Made by a program: the position numbers and the translations under genes. The notes beneath the pieces are model-generated. The model was not told the DNA's origin. It searched no databases and saw only the letters and a list, made by a program, of their open reading frames with translations. Source: Thermoflexaceae bacterium (GTDB taxonomy: Bacteria; Chloroflexota; Dehalococcoidia; Tepidiformales; Tepidiformaceae). From it: a DNA stretch of 64,000 nt. Below are positions 48,720 to 58,327 of the stretch, piece after piece. Positions within the stretch are counted from its first letter, which is position 1; each line of letters begins with the position of its first letter. The stretch covers positions 1,364,001 through 1,428,000 of the forward strand of contig JABTUD010000001.1 in NCBI GenBank assembly GCA_015075555.1. Direction: 5' to 3'.

Positions 48720-49682
48720 TTACTGACCCAGCTGGTCCTCGGACTTGCCAGCATCGGGGACAAAGAGCGGCTCCCCGAACTTGTCTTTCCCAAAGGCGCC
48801 TATCAGTTCCTGAGTCCGGGCCGCGACCATGAATTCGACGAAGGCACGCCCCTGGGGCTCCTTCACGCCCGTGTGCTTCGTTGGGCTGACGAGGAAGACG
48901 TGATAGATGTTCAGCAGCGGCTTTGCCCCCTCGAAGAGGATCTCGAGGTTGAGGTTCTTCTTCAGGGAAAGATAGGTGGCGCGGTCGGTCAGTGCATAAC
49001 CGTTGCGCTCATTGGCGATGTTCAGCGTCGCCCCCATTCCCTGGCCCGTTTCCTCGCGGCTCTTGACCGTGGCCAGGTCAACGCCGGCCGCCTTCCACAA
49101 CTCGAGTTCCTTCTTGTGAGTACCCGAATCGTCACCGCGGGAGATGAACGGCCCCGTCCCGGCGACCGCCTTCATCGCCGCGTTGAGGTCTTTGAGGCCC
49201 TTTATTCGCGCGGGGTCCGATGGCGGCCCAACGATGATGAAGTCGTTGTGCATCACCAGCTTGCCTTCTACTAGATCGCCGCTGTCGACGTACTTCTTCT
49301 CGCTGGCCGGGGCGTGGGTGAGAACCGCATCTGCGTCGCCCTTCCCTGCCATCTCAAGTGCCGCGCCGGTGCCGACGGCAATCACCTTCACTTCCACCCC
49401 CGTCGCTTCCTTGAATGCGGGCACGAGGACATCAAGCAGCCCGCTGTCCTGGGTGCTCGTGGTGGTGGCCAGGATCATCGACCCGCCAATCCTGGTGTCC
49501 TTCTCCGGGTCCGGGTCCTTTTCGGAGTCCGAATCCGAACATGCAATGGCGAAAAGCAACGCGAAGGCGGCCAGCACGGCGGGCGCCCACCGGGCAAGCG
49601 GGGGAGTGGCGAATTTCAGCAAGGCTCCAACCTCGGGCAAGATGCTCGCTGGAGCATAACGAACCCGGAGTCGTTCTGCCAT
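48720..49682 (-). CDS. tupA: Tungstate-binding lipoprotein
   Basis: About 320 residues. ATG 49682 is taken as the outer start, but TTG 49622 preceded by GGAG gives a more normal signal peptide (LLKFATPPLARW then a hydrophobic core ending IAC). The TupA anion-binding signature LATTTSTQDSGLLDVLVPAF (about 20 residues into the mature part) and MGATLNIANERNGYALTDRA are present. It binds tungstate outside the cell for TupBC. Dispersed repeats begin 11 bp upstream of the ATG. Confidence 0.9.
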   Translation of the reverse strand: MAERLRVRYAPASILPEVGALLKFATPPLARWAPAVLAAFALLFAIACSDSDSEKDPDPEKDTRIGGSMILATTTSTQDSGLLDVLVPAFKEATGVEVKVIAVGTGAALEMAGKGDADAVLTHAPASEKKYVDSGDLVEGKLVMHNDFIIVGPPSDPARIKGLKDLNAAMKAVAGTGPFISRGDDSGTHKKELELWKAAGVDLATVKSREETGQGMGATLNIANERNGYALTDRATYLSLKKNLNLEILFEGAKPLLNIYHVFLVSPTKHTGVKEPQGRAFVEFMVAARTQELIGAFGKDKFGEPLFVPDAGKSEDQLGQ

Positions 49683-49692
49683 GAAGCGCGCC

Positions 49693-50960
49693 CCGGGAGC
49701 CCCCGGAGTCGCGGCCCACTGTGGCCGCTTGATGTCCCACCGACGGCCAGGGTCGGGCGGCGCCGGCCAGGTGCCGGTGGCCGGTCGTGGCCGCGTTCGG
49801 GCGGTGGCGTTGGTACGGCCCCTCCGCTCACTCACGTTTGCGGCTCAGACTCCCTCATGCCTCATCCCTCAGTCCTCAGTCCTCCTCCCTCGTGCACGCG
49901 CCGCCCCTGGCGGCAATCACCTACGCCTGCACTTGCTCCGGCGTGCGGTTCCCCCGGCCCGCAGTCGCTGCAACAACCACCCGGGTCGCGGCCGGGTGGC
50001 TTCCGCGTGATGTCCACCGACGGCCAGGTTCGGGCGAGATTAGCTGTCCAGGTGTGTTGGCCGGTCGTGGCCGCGTTCGGGCGGTGGCGTTGGTACGGCC
50101 CTCCGCTCACCACGTTTGCGGCTCAGATTCCAGGTTGCGAGGGTCATCCACCTCCTCCCTCCTCCCCCAGGGCGGTGCGGGGCGCGGGGCCGGGGACATG
50201 CAATTTCGGGGAACCCGTAACGCGAGGGCCAATTGGAGGGTAGTAGGGGTAGGTGCGGGGGCTCTCTCCATCCGGTGGGCCATGCTTGCCGGCGAAAAGG
50301 TTCCGTCCCCCGGGCGAAGGTCCAGGGGCGGAGCACTGTGCGCCCTGACCGGCGTCTGGAGGTGCTCCGCCCTCCGCCGGTGGCGATTGGCCGGGAGCGG
50401 CCACGCGCGGGGCATGGGTGGAACAGGCAGCGGCCACGGGGGGCCGCGACTCCAAGAATGCCGGTGGCCCGGTGTGCCTGTATTCGGCCGGGGCCATTGC
50501 TTCGGCCCCTCCGCTCACTCACGCTCACGGCTCGGATTCCCGGTTGCGAGGGTCATCCGCCTCCTCCCTCCTGCCTCATGCCTCGTGTACCAACACACCG
50601 CCGCCCCCTGGCGCCAACCCCGGCCTACGCCTGCGCTCCGCTCCGGCGTGCGGTTCCCGCCGGCCTCCGCAGTCGCCCAACAACCACCTCGGAGTCGCGG
50701 CCCCCCGTGGCCGCTTGATGTCCCACCGATGGCCAGGGTCGGGCGGCGCCGGCCAGGTGCCGGTGGCCGGTCGTGGCCGCGTTCGGGCGGTGGCGTTGGT
50801 TCGGCCCCTCCGCTCACTCACGTTCGCGGCTCAGACCCCCTCATGCCTCATCCCTCATACCTCATCCCTCATGCCTCATGCCTCATCCCTCAGTCCTCAG
50901 TCCTCCTCCCTCCTCCCTCCTCCCTCCTCCCTCCTCCCTCCTTCCCTCCTCCCTCGCTTG
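49693..50960. repeat. Cluster of palindromic dispersed repeats with heptamer tails
   Basis: No gene in this stretch. Repeat copies: about 49700-49896, 49906-50170 (diverged), 50433-50577 (partial) and 50591-50960. The core includes GCGGCC-n6-GGCCGC, then GATGTCCCACCG, CCAGGTGCCGGTGGCCGGTC, and CTCACTCACGTT; copies 1 and 4 agree at nearly every base over ~150 bp. The tails are CCTCATC/CCTCAGT/CCTCCTC runs. About 50171-50432 is GC-rich and unmatched. Frames that stay open here are repeat-derived and not credible genes. Confidence 0.85.
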
Positions 50961-50997
50961 TTTACAGCCCGCACTCCGTCGCGACATACTCGACAGC

Positions 50998-51201
50998 ATG
51001 TGGACCTTTCTTCGGCGGCAGTCTCTCTATTTCCTGGTTGGCTTCATCGTCAGCTTCGTCATCTATCTCTTCATCAAGATTGGCGCGAACGATGTGCTGT
51101 GGGGGCTGGCGGTGGGCGCTGGCGGCGGGCTCGTGGTCTCGATCGCGTTCTTCCTCCTCGAACGGAAGTTCCCCGAGAGCGGAGGGGTCGTCGGCAATTA
51201 G
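50998..51201 (+). CDS. Small two-helix membrane protein
   Basis: 67 residues from ATG 50998: SLYFLVGFIVSFVIYLFIKI and LWGLAVGAGGGLVVSIAFFLL are two membrane helices with a short charged tail. No clear ribosome binding site. The start lies ~40 bp after a long CCTCCCTCC tract. No family recognised. Confidence 0.6.
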   Translation: MWTFLRRQSLYFLVGFIVSFVIYLFIKIGANDVLWGLAVGAGGGLVVSIAFFLLERKFPESGGVVGN

Positions 51202-51238
51202 CTTCGCCCGCAACCGACCGCCCGTGTAGGCTCCGGCG

Positions 51239-52207
51239 GTGGGCGCTTCGCTACCGCGCGTCTCTCGCGATGCCTTCTTCGAACTGCCGCCGCACCGGCA
51301 AGGGCTGCTGGCTGTGGTCGCGGCCGCCCTCCTCTGGAGCTCAGGGGGCCTCTTCATCAAGTGGGTCTCCATCGATGCGCTCGGTATCACCATGTGGCGC
51401 TCGCTCTTCGCCGGGATCACGGTCACGCTGCTCGTGCGCCCGGGGTGGGTTTCGCCTCTTCGCGCGGGACGGCTCGAATGGGGCATGGCGATCAGCTATG
51501 CGGTCATGCTGGTGCTGTTTGTTTCTGCCACGCGACTGACCACGGCCGCGAACGCCATCTTCCTCCAGTACACGGCGCCGCTCTATCTGCTCCTCATGGC
51601 GCGCTTCTTCCTCGATGAGCGCCCCACGAAGCTCGATCTCGCCGCGCTGAGCGTCGCCTTCGCGGGCATGGCGCTCTTCTTTGTGGGGCGGCTCGAAACG
51701 GGCGACCTCGCCGGCAACGCCTGCGCCATCGGCTCGGGGATCGCCTTTGCGGCGTTCCTGGTCTTCCTGCGCGTGCCCTCTTGCACGTCCGAAACGCGGC
51801 CTCGCGCCATGGTGCTCGGGAACGCCCTCCTGGTCGTGGTGCTATTGGCGGTGAACGCCGGGCGTGGCGAAGCCGGGCTCTTCACGCCCGGCCTGCGTGA
51901 CCTGGCCGGCCTGCTCTTCCTGGGCGTGGTCCAGATCGGCGTTGCCTACGTGCTCTTCGGCTTCGGCATGGCGCACGTGCAGGCGGTGGAGGCCTCATTG
52001 CTGGGCATGGTAGAGCCGGTGCTGAACCCGGTGTGGGTGTTCCTCGCTCTCGGCGAGCGCCCGGGCCCGTGGGCGATTGCCGGCGGGGCGGTCATCATCA
52101 CCGCGGTCACGGTGCGGAGCGTGATTGCCGAGCGTCGCCGGGGCGGGGGACATCGCGCCGCCATGGCCAGGGCCGCGCTGTCGCCGCCTACCAGTCGAAG
52201 CGGTTAA
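51239..52207 (+). CDS. EamA/DMT-family transporter
   Basis: 322 residues from GTG 51239, with ten hydrophobic segments in two EamA repeats (about 25-150 and 160-300). GGLFIKWVSIDALGITMWRS and the MVEPVLNPVWVFLALGERP motif (about 260-278) are typical. Substrate unknown. Its 3' end overlaps the convergent thiolase-like gene by 20 bp. Confidence 0.88.
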   Translation: MGASLPRVSRDAFFELPPHRQGLLAVVAAALLWSSGGLFIKWVSIDALGITMWRSLFAGITVTLLVRPGWVSPLRAGRLEWGMAISYAVMLVLFVSATRLTTAANAIFLQYTAPLYLLLMARFFLDERPTKLDLAALSVAFAGMALFFVGRLETGDLAGNACAIGSGIAFAAFLVFLRVPSCTSETRPRAMVLGNALLVVVLLAVNAGRGEAGLFTPGLRDLAGLLFLGVVQIGVAYVLFGFGMAHVQAVEASLLGMVEPVLNPVWVFLALGERPGPWAIAGGAVIITAVTVRSVIAERRRGGGHRAAMARAALSPPTSRSG

Positions 52208-53681
52208 GGCCGCTTGCGCGGTTGTGGGCCACGCGGCCGCGCAGGCCCACGCCTTCGCGCGCTGTCAGGCCGGCCAGGTGGGCATCGCCCGTGGGGCCGT
52301 TGGCGAAGAAGCGGCGGCCATCGGCCAGCCTCCCGATGATCACTGTGGCCTCGGGCTGGCCGTCACGCCCATAGGCGACTGTGTAGGACTCGATGCTCGC
52401 CGCACCGGCGGGCTCATCGGCCATGGCCGGGTGCGGCGCCGCATCGACCTCCTGCTGGGCGCGAACAAGATCCGGCGGCACCCATTCGCCCCCGGGCCGG
52501 GACGCACCGTAGATGCCCATCGCGTGCTTGGTCATGAGCATCCCCAGCCCGGTCGCCAGTCCCAGCTCGCCGGGGCGTTCGCGCAGCCGCGCTGCCATGG
52601 TGGCGATGCCGTGCGTGCCGTAGTTGCTCCCCGGTCCCCCGAAGTAGGGCAGTCCCCCGGTCACGGTCAGCGGCCGCACGTCGCTCCTCGGAATGCCGAT
52701 GGCCTCGCGCGCGATCTCCACGGCACTGGGGAAGCAGCTGTAAAGGTCGAAGTGGCTGACGCTGGCCACCTCCGTTCGCGCCATCCCCAGGGCCAGCCCC
52801 GCTGCCCGCGCAAGCGCCGGCGATGACCAGTAGTTCTGTCGGTCCGAGAGGTACCAGAGGTCGTTGAGGTGCGCGAAACCATGCAGGTAGACCCACTTCT
52901 CGCGCGGCACGCCCAGGTCACGGGCCACAGTTTCTGAGGCGAGCAGCAGCGCCGCGCCCTGGTCCACCTCGAGGAAGGCGTTGAGCCGCTTGGTGTAAGG
53001 GAAGGCAGTCATCCGATTGGATGGGCTGACGGTGATGATTTCCCCGGGTGAACGCGCCTCGCGGAACCAGGCGTGGGGGTTCGTCGCTGCCACGGCCGAG
53101 AAGCGCGAGCCCCACTCCCCCAGCCGCTGCCTGTGCTCCTCAATGCTCCACCCCCGTTGCGCCCGGATGGCATTCTCGAACATCGGGTACACGCGCGCTG
53201 GCAACACGGCCCCGTGAGCGACCTCGGTCTGCGCCCACGCCTGGCGGTCCTGGACGAGCCCCCGCCCGCTGCGCGGTGGCCACGGCGGCGCGCCGCCCCC
53301 CGCTGCCGCGGCGAGCTTGAGCGAATGCATCGCCTCCGCCCCCGCGATGAGCGCCAGGCCGATTTCACCTCGGGCCAGACGCAGAGCCGATTCATTCACG
53401 AGCCGCTGTGGGGTGTCGCCGCCCACCACCGTGTTGATGCGTTCGCCGCCCGCGCCCGCGCCAATCGCGGCGGCCAGCTCGCCAGCCGGGTCGGGCGGCG
53501 GCCACGAGATGATGTTCACCACCTGCACCGAGTCGAGCCTTGAGAGCGCCCCGGGCACGCCCGCATCCGCGGCGGCAAGCCGCGCGCACTCGGCCATCAG
53601 TTCCAGCGGCGAGAGCGCCCCGGCGAGGTCGCTCACGCGATTCGTCAGCTGCCCGGCGCCGATGATGACTGGCAGTTCCAT
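52188..53681 (-). CDS. Thiolase-like protein with TLP1 C-terminal domain
   Basis: 497 residues. Thiolase-fold motifs are present but the usual nucleophile region (NxxCxSG) reads INTVVGGDTPQRLVNESA, with no Cys. DLYSCFPSAVEIARE and LPYFGGPGSNYGTHG correspond to the later loops. The last ~75 residues (SYTVAYGRDGQPEATVIIG onward) match the additional C-terminal domain of type-1 thiolase-like proteins. The activity may thus be non-classical. Confidence 0.85.
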   Translation of the reverse strand: MELPVIIGAGQLTNRVSDLAGALSPLELMAECARLAAADAGVPGALSRLDSVQVVNIISWPPPDPAGELAAAIGAGAGGERINTVVGGDTPQRLVNESALRLARGEIGLALIAGAEAMHSLKLAAAAGGGAPPWPPRSGRGLVQDRQAWAQTEVAHGAVLPARVYPMFENAIRAQRGWSIEEHRQRLGEWGSRFSAVAATNPHAWFREARSPGEIITVSPSNRMTAFPYTKRLNAFLEVDQGAALLLASETVARDLGVPREKWVYLHGFAHLNDLWYLSDRQNYWSSPALARAAGLALGMARTEVASVSHFDLYSCFPSAVEIAREAIGIPRSDVRPLTVTGGLPYFGGPGSNYGTHGIATMAARLRERPGELGLATGLGMLMTKHAMGIYGASRPGGEWVPPDLVRAQQEVDAAPHPAMADEPAGAASIESYTVAYGRDGQPEATVIIGRLADGRRFFANGPTGDAHLAGLTAREGVGLRGRVAHNRASGLNRFDW

Positions 53682-53788
53682 CTCGCTAGTCTCCCTTCGC
53701 CGGCGTTTCCCGGCGCCAGGCGCAGCCTATCGCTGGCGACTCCACACGTCGACGCTGCTCGTTCGTCCGGCGGCGCCGCTGTACGCTC

Positions 53789-54892
53789 ATGGGCATGCAG
53801 CTTGGCATCATTGGGCTCGCCCGCTCGGGAAAGACGACGGTATTCAACGCGGTAACGCGCGGCTCGGCGCAGGTAGGGGCCTACAGCTCAAGCACGCAGC
53901 CGAACGTGGGAATGGTCAATGTCCCCGATGAGCGCGTCGACCGGCTGGCGGCCATCTATCACCCGAAGAAGACCACCTACGCGACGATCCAGTACGTCGA
54001 CTTCCCGGCGGCGGGCGAATCGTTTGGCAAGGGCGAGGGCCCGGCGGGCAAGTTCATCAACGACCTTGCCCGCACCGATGCCCTCATCCACGTGGTCCGC
54101 GCCTTTGCGGATGAGTCGGTGCCCCACCCGGAGGTGACGGTCGACCCCGAGCGTGACATCGCCACCATGGACCTGGAGCTGGCCTTCGCTGACCTGGCGA
54201 TCATCGAGAAGCGCCTGCAACGCATGGAGACCGAGCTGCGCTCGCTCAAGGCGGGCGAGCGCGACGCGCTCCAGCGCACCAAGGATCTGCTCCAGCGCAT
54301 GAAGGCGGGGCTCGAGAACGAAGTCCCCATCCGCGAGCAGGGGCTTGCTGCCGACGACTGGCGCCTGCTTGAAGGGTCGCAGTTCCTGACCGCGAAGCCG
54401 CTCCTTATCGTCGTGAACATCGGCGAGGCCGGCCTGCCCCGGCGCGCCGCGCTCGAAGCGGAGCTGCGCGAAAAGCATGGGCGGCCGGGCCGCGACGTGG
54501 CGGTCTTCTGCGGCAGGTTCGAGATGGAGCTGAACGAGCTCGGCGAAGACGAGGCGGCCGAGTTTCGCGCCTCGGCCGGGGTCACGGAAAGCGGCATGGC
54601 CGAGGCGATTCGCCTCAGCTACGCGCTCCTCGGGCTCATCAGCTTTCTGACGGCCGGCCCCGACGAGTGCCGCGCCTGGACAGTGACTGCCGGGGCGACA
54701 GCACCCGAGGCGGCGGGGAAGATCCACAGCGACCTGCAGCGCGGCTTCATTCGCGCCGAAGTGATCCGCTTTGAGGACCTGGCCGCCTGCGGGAGCGAAG
54801 CCGAGGCGCGCAAGCGCGGCCTGCTCCGCACGGAGGGGAAGCAATACGTGGTCCAGGACGGAGACGTGCTCAACATCCTCTTCAACGTCTGA
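53789..54892 (+). CDS. ychF: YchF/OLA1-type ATPase
   Basis: 367 residues from ATG 53789 (a second ATG two codons later). OBG-like G1 loop GLARSGKTTVFNAV, slightly altered from the usual GxPNVGKS; the coiled-coil region (IEKRLQRMETELRSL, about 137-175); NIGEAG in the NxxE position that gives ATP over GTP preference; and the C-terminal TGS/DUF933 domain (SFLTAGPDECRAWTV to the end). Ribosome-associated stress ATPase. Confidence 0.93.
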   Translation: MGMQLGIIGLARSGKTTVFNAVTRGSAQVGAYSSSTQPNVGMVNVPDERVDRLAAIYHPKKTTYATIQYVDFPAAGESFGKGEGPAGKFINDLARTDALIHVVRAFADESVPHPEVTVDPERDIATMDLELAFADLAIIEKRLQRMETELRSLKAGERDALQRTKDLLQRMKAGLENEVPIREQGLAADDWRLLEGSQFLTAKPLLIVVNIGEAGLPRRAALEAELREKHGRPGRDVAVFCGRFEMELNELGEDEAAEFRASAGVTESGMAEAIRLSYALLGLISFLTAGPDECRAWTVTAGATAPEAAGKIHSDLQRGFIRAEVIRFEDLAACGSEAEARKRGLLRTEGKQYVVQDGDVLNILFNV

Positions 54893-54926
54893 GGCTTGCG
54901 GCGGTCAGGGGGCGGGCGGGAAACGG

Positions 54927-56123
54927 CTAGAAGAGATAGTCGGCCGGGTCAACGGGGGCCCCGTTGAAGCGGATCTCGAAATGGAGGTGCTCGCCGGTGG
55001 TGTAACCGGTGAGGCCGGAGACGCCGAGCGGGGTGCCCTTGCTGACGCGCTGGCCGGGCGCCACAAGGATCTCATCGAAGTGCGCGTAGAGCGTTGTCCA
55101 GCCATCGCCGCAGTCGACGACGACGTGGTAGCCGTAGCTGTAGGTGAGGTACTCGGTTCGCGAGACGACGCCGTTGCAGGCCGAGAAGACCGTGGAATGG
55201 TGGAACGCGTAGAGGTCGAGGTCGATGCCCTCGTGGATGCGCCCGCCGCCACGGTCGGTTCCGAAGGGATCGCTCACACCCTGCCAGGCCGCCAGCGGGA
55301 TGCCGAAGCGGCCGCTGCCGCCGGGCATGGGCGCGCCACCCGACCCGCCGCCACCACTGGTTGAAGGCTTCGGAGGCGGTGGTGGGGGCGGCTTCCTGGT
55401 TGCCCCGGGCAGGAGAACGAAACGGCCCGCTTCAAGGCTGTCGCTCTCCGAAAGCGCATTCGGCTTGTAGTCGAGCACGGTGGAGACGGTGATGTTGTCG
55501 AACTGCGAAACGATCGACGTAACGGTCTCGCCGTGGCCAGCCTTGTAGAGGATGCCGTCTTTGCGCGGCACGACAAGCTGCTGGCCCAGCTGAAGGAGGT
55601 TCCGGTCGTCGATGGTGGGGTTGTTGTCGAGGATGGTGCCCATCTGGATGCCGAAGCGCGCCGCCACGCCACTAACGGTGTCGCCTGGCTGGGTCACGTA
55701 GAGGACAAAGGGCTGCCGGGGGTCGACGATGTCGGCGAGGGGTTTCACGCCCGCCCCGGCCTCGCCGGAGTTGGCGGTGGCGGCGGAAACGCTGGCCGAG
55801 AAGGTCGCGGCGGGTGAAACGGCGCCGGCAGCGCGCACGCTGGCGACGTCGGAGCGGATGGTCAGCGAGGAGACGGAATCGCGGGTCTCGATGCTGCCGG
55901 AAGCGCGAAGGAGTGAGTTGGAGTTCCAGGGGACGCCCCCGGTGGCGCCGGAGAACGTGAAGGCGGGGACGTTGTTGGAGGCCGAGGCGCGGGACGAACC
56001 GGGGTATTGGGCGGCGAAAGTAACGGCGAGCGCCGCGAGAGCAACAACGAGGACGTGTACTGTGTACCGTCCATGTCGCTTCGCGTGAGCGTGAGACCGC
56101 GTCCGAGTTCCCTCGATACCCAT
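54927..56123 (-). CDS. LysM/M23-family cell-wall peptidase
   Basis: 398 residues. A membrane/signal segment (about 20-45); two LysM-type repeats (about 150-200 with QPGDTVSGVAARFGIQ, and 203-250 with GHGETVTSIVSQFDN); a Pro/Gly-rich linker; and a C-terminal M23 peptidase domain with zinc ligands in HEGIDLD and HLHFEIRF and the YAHFDEI strand. It binds and trims or remodels peptidoglycan outside the cell. Convergent with ychF. Confidence 0.93.
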   Translation of the reverse strand: MGIEGTRTRSHAHAKRHGRYTVHVLVVALAALAVTFAAQYPGSSRASASNNVPAFTFSGATGGVPWNSNSLLRASGSIETRDSVSSLTIRSDVASVRAAGAVSPAATFSASVSAATANSGEAGAGVKPLADIVDPRQPFVLYVTQPGDTVSGVAARFGIQMGTILDNNPTIDDRNLLQLGQQLVVPRKDGILYKAGHGETVTSIVSQFDNITVSTVLDYKPNALSESDSLEAGRFVLLPGATRKPPPPPPPKPSTSGGGGSGGAPMPGGSGRFGIPLAAWQGVSDPFGTDRGGGRIHEGIDLDLYAFHHSTVFSACNGVVSRTEYLTYSYGYHVVVDCGDGWTTLYAHFDEILVAPGQRVSKGTPLGVSGLTGYTTGEHLHFEIRFNGAPVDPADYLF

Positions 56124-56263
56124 AAGCGGTGTTTGGTCAGGTTGCGGTGGACGCTATTGCGTTGCCGCAGGCTGAGCCCAGCCTTTACCTTGCTCGATTC
56201 CTCCTCTTGGCGCTATCCCGGCGGCCTCTCATTGCCGGGGGCCGGCCTGCTTAGGGGCTTGCC

Positions 56264-57670
56264 CTAGAGGTCGGTCTTCAGACTGGCCAGGAACTCCTCG
56301 TTCGAGTTTGTCCTCGCGAGCCGTTCTAGCAACCGCTCAGTCGCTTCGAGCTGGTTCGGCGAGTTCTGCGAAATCATAGCCGTCATTCGCCGAACAAGCC
56401 AGACGCCCTTAAGTGTTTTTTCATCAAGAAGCAGCTCTTCGCGCCGGGTGGAGCTGGCCTGGATATCGATAGCCGGGTAGAACCGCCTTTCTGCGAGGCG
56501 GCGGTCAAGCCGCAGCTCCAGGTTGCCGGTGCCCTTGAACTCCTCGAACACCACTTCGTCCATGCGGCTCCCGGTGTCGACCAGGCAGGTTGCAAGGATG
56601 GTGAGCGAGCCGCCTTCTTCGCACTTGCGTGCGGCGCCAAAGAGGCGCTTTGGCGGGTAGAGCGCGATTGGGTCCACGCCACCGGAAAGGGTACGGCCAC
56701 TCGGGGGCAGGGCGAGGTTATAGGCGCGCGTGAGCCGCGTGATCGAGTCCATGAGGATGACCACGTCCTTGCCGCCCTCTACCAGGCGCTTGGCCCGCTC
56801 AAGGGCCATCTCGGCAACGCGGGTGTGGTCCTCCACGGGCTCATCAAAGGTGCTGCTGATGACCTCGCCGCGGACACCGCGGCGCATATCGGTGACTTCC
56901 TCGGGGCGCTCGCCTATGAGGAGGACGATGAGGTGCACCTCGGGATAGTTCGCGGTGATGCCATTGGCGATGTTCTTAAGGAGGATCGTCTTGCCGGCCT
57001 TTGGGGGGGAGACGATGAGGCCACGCTGGCCCCGGCCAATGGGCGCGACGAGGTCGATGAGCCGGTGGGTAAGGTTGTCGGGGGTGGTTTCCAGCTTCAT
57101 CTGCTGGTTGGGGAAGATGGCGGTGAGGTTTTCGAAGTAGGGGCGCCGCTTGGCGGTTTCGGGGTCAACGCCGTTTACGGCCTCCACTTTCAGGAGGCCG
57201 TAGAACTTCTCGTTGTCCTTGGGGTGGCGCACCTGGCCGGTGACGTAGTCGCCGGGCCGCAGGGCGAAGCGCCGCAGCTGCGACTGGGAAACGTAGACAT
57301 CGTGGGGGCCGGGAAGCATGTTCTCGCCGACCCTGAGGAAGCCGTAGTTGCCGTCGTCGCTGATCTCGAGGTAGCCGCCCGAGAAGATGTTGCCACGCGC
57401 TTCGGCCTGGGTTTGGAGCAGCTTGAAGATGAGGTCCGACTTGCGGAGTGTACCCGCACCTTCAACGCCCAGCTGCTCGGCAAGGGAGATGAGGCCCTCG
57501 CGAGGGGTTGATTCGAGCTCGGCGATGTTGAGGGGTGCGGTCATGCCTCTTTTGTTGGAAGGAGCCGGGGACGGCGAGGCTTCCGAGAGCTCGCTCTCGT
57601 CAGCTTCATCGACATGGCCATTGGGGGATTGAGCGGTTCGAGATCGCCCTGAACGCCGGGGCACAGACAC
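56264..57670 (-). CDS. rho: Transcription termination factor Rho
   Basis: 468 residues from GTG 57670; an internal ATG at 57544 would match the usual Rho start ([12 protein letters not shown]) and is an alternative. RNA-binding CSD ([15 protein letters not shown], about 95-110), P-loop [15 protein letters not shown] (about 220-234), the Q-loop/R-loop region and [22 protein letters not shown] hexameric ATP-dependent terminator. A promoter is visible ~90 bp upstream. Confidence 0.97.
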   Translation of the reverse strand: MSVPRRSGRSRTAQSPNGHVDEADESELSEASPSPAPSNKRGMTAPLNIAELESTPREGLISLAEQLGVEGAGTLRKSDLIFKLLQTQAEARGNIFSGGYLEISDDGNYGFLRVGENMLPGPHDVYVSQSQLRRFALRPGDYVTGQVRHPKDNEKFYGLLKVEAVNGVDPETAKRRPYFENLTAIFPNQQMKLETTPDNLTHRLIDLVAPIGRGQRGLIVSPPKAGKTILLKNIANGITANYPEVHLIVLLIGERPEEVTDMRRGVRGEVISSTFDEPVEDHTRVAEMALERAKRLVEGGKDVVILMDSITRLTRAYNLALPPSGRTLSGGVDPIALYPPKRLFGAARKCEEGGSLTILATCLVDTGSRMDEVVFEEFKGTGNLELRLDRRLAERRFYPAIDIQASSTRREELLLDEKTLKGVWLVRRMTAMISQNSPNQLEATERLLERLARTNSNEEFLASLKTDL

Positions 57671-57761
57671 GGGAAGTCGCTTCTCTTACTGGTGGTCTCG
57701 GTGGGAACTAAAGCAGACGGGCGCCACGTTGCTGGACGCCCCATTCACAACAGACGCATCG

Positions 57762-57791
57762 AGCATACGACGCTCTGATGCGGGCTGGCAA
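57762..57791 (-). promoter_or_regulatory. Promoter of rho
   Basis: TTGCCA (57786-57791) and TATGCT (57762-57767) on the minus strand, with an 18-bp spacer, ~90 bp before the rho start; 5/6 and 4/6 matches to the sigma-70 hexamers. Confidence 0.55.
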
Positions 57792-57887
57792 GACCACTGT
57801 ACCACACAAAGGCGCATGTCCCCGCCTTTCCCTGTTCCCGGGGGCCCGGCATTGCCCGCCGGCGCCGTCCCATGCCATTGTGCGTGC

Positions 57888-58325
57888 ATGACGGATGACA
57901 TGCTTGGAAACCTGCGTGCAACGGCGGCGGGGCGCTTCTGGGCCCTCGTGGGCATTGAGTTCGATTCTGCCGAACCCGGGCACGCCGTCTGCTCGGTCCG
58001 CCTCCGCGACGAGCACCTGAACTACAACGAGGTTGTCCACGGGGGAGTCATCTCGAGCCTCATCGATTCCGCGGCGGGAGGGGCAGTCCGTTCCACACGC
58101 GCCCTCGATGAGATCGCGGCCCGCCCGCACGCAACCAGCGACCTTCACGTGGTGTACATGGCGCCCGCCCGCGGCTCCCTCCTCGTGGCCGACGCGCGCG
58201 TAGTGCGCAAGGGCAGGACGGCCGTGTTCACGGAAGTGGATGTGACCGACGATGCCGGCCGGCTGGTCGCCCGCGGCCTTGTCACCTTCGTCATCGGGCA
58301 GGGCCCACCGGCACGCCGCGACTGA
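57888..58325 (+). CDS. PaaI-family hotdog thioesterase
   Basis: 145 residues from ATG 57888. Hotdog-fold signature YNEVVHGGVISSLIDSAAGGAV (about 42-63), followed by TSDLHVVYMAPARGSLLV, the usual strands of PaaI-like acyl-CoA thioesterases. Asn/Asp equivalent positions for catalysis lie in the HGG helix. aat begins 2 bp downstream, so they are co-transcribed. Confidence 0.9.
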   Translation: MTDDMLGNLRATAAGRFWALVGIEFDSAEPGHAVCSVRLRDEHLNYNEVVHGGVISSLIDSAAGGAVRSTRALDEIAARPHATSDLHVVYMAPARGSLLVADARVVRKGRTAVFTEVDVTDDAGRLVARGLVTFVIGQGPPARRD

Positions 58326-58327
58326 CG

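Noticed and set aside
49616-50817. Several similar minus-strand frames (MSGGAEPTPPPERGHDRPP and relatives)
   Set aside because: The similarity comes from the underlying palindromic repeats; codon patterns and the lack of ribosome sites argue against translation.
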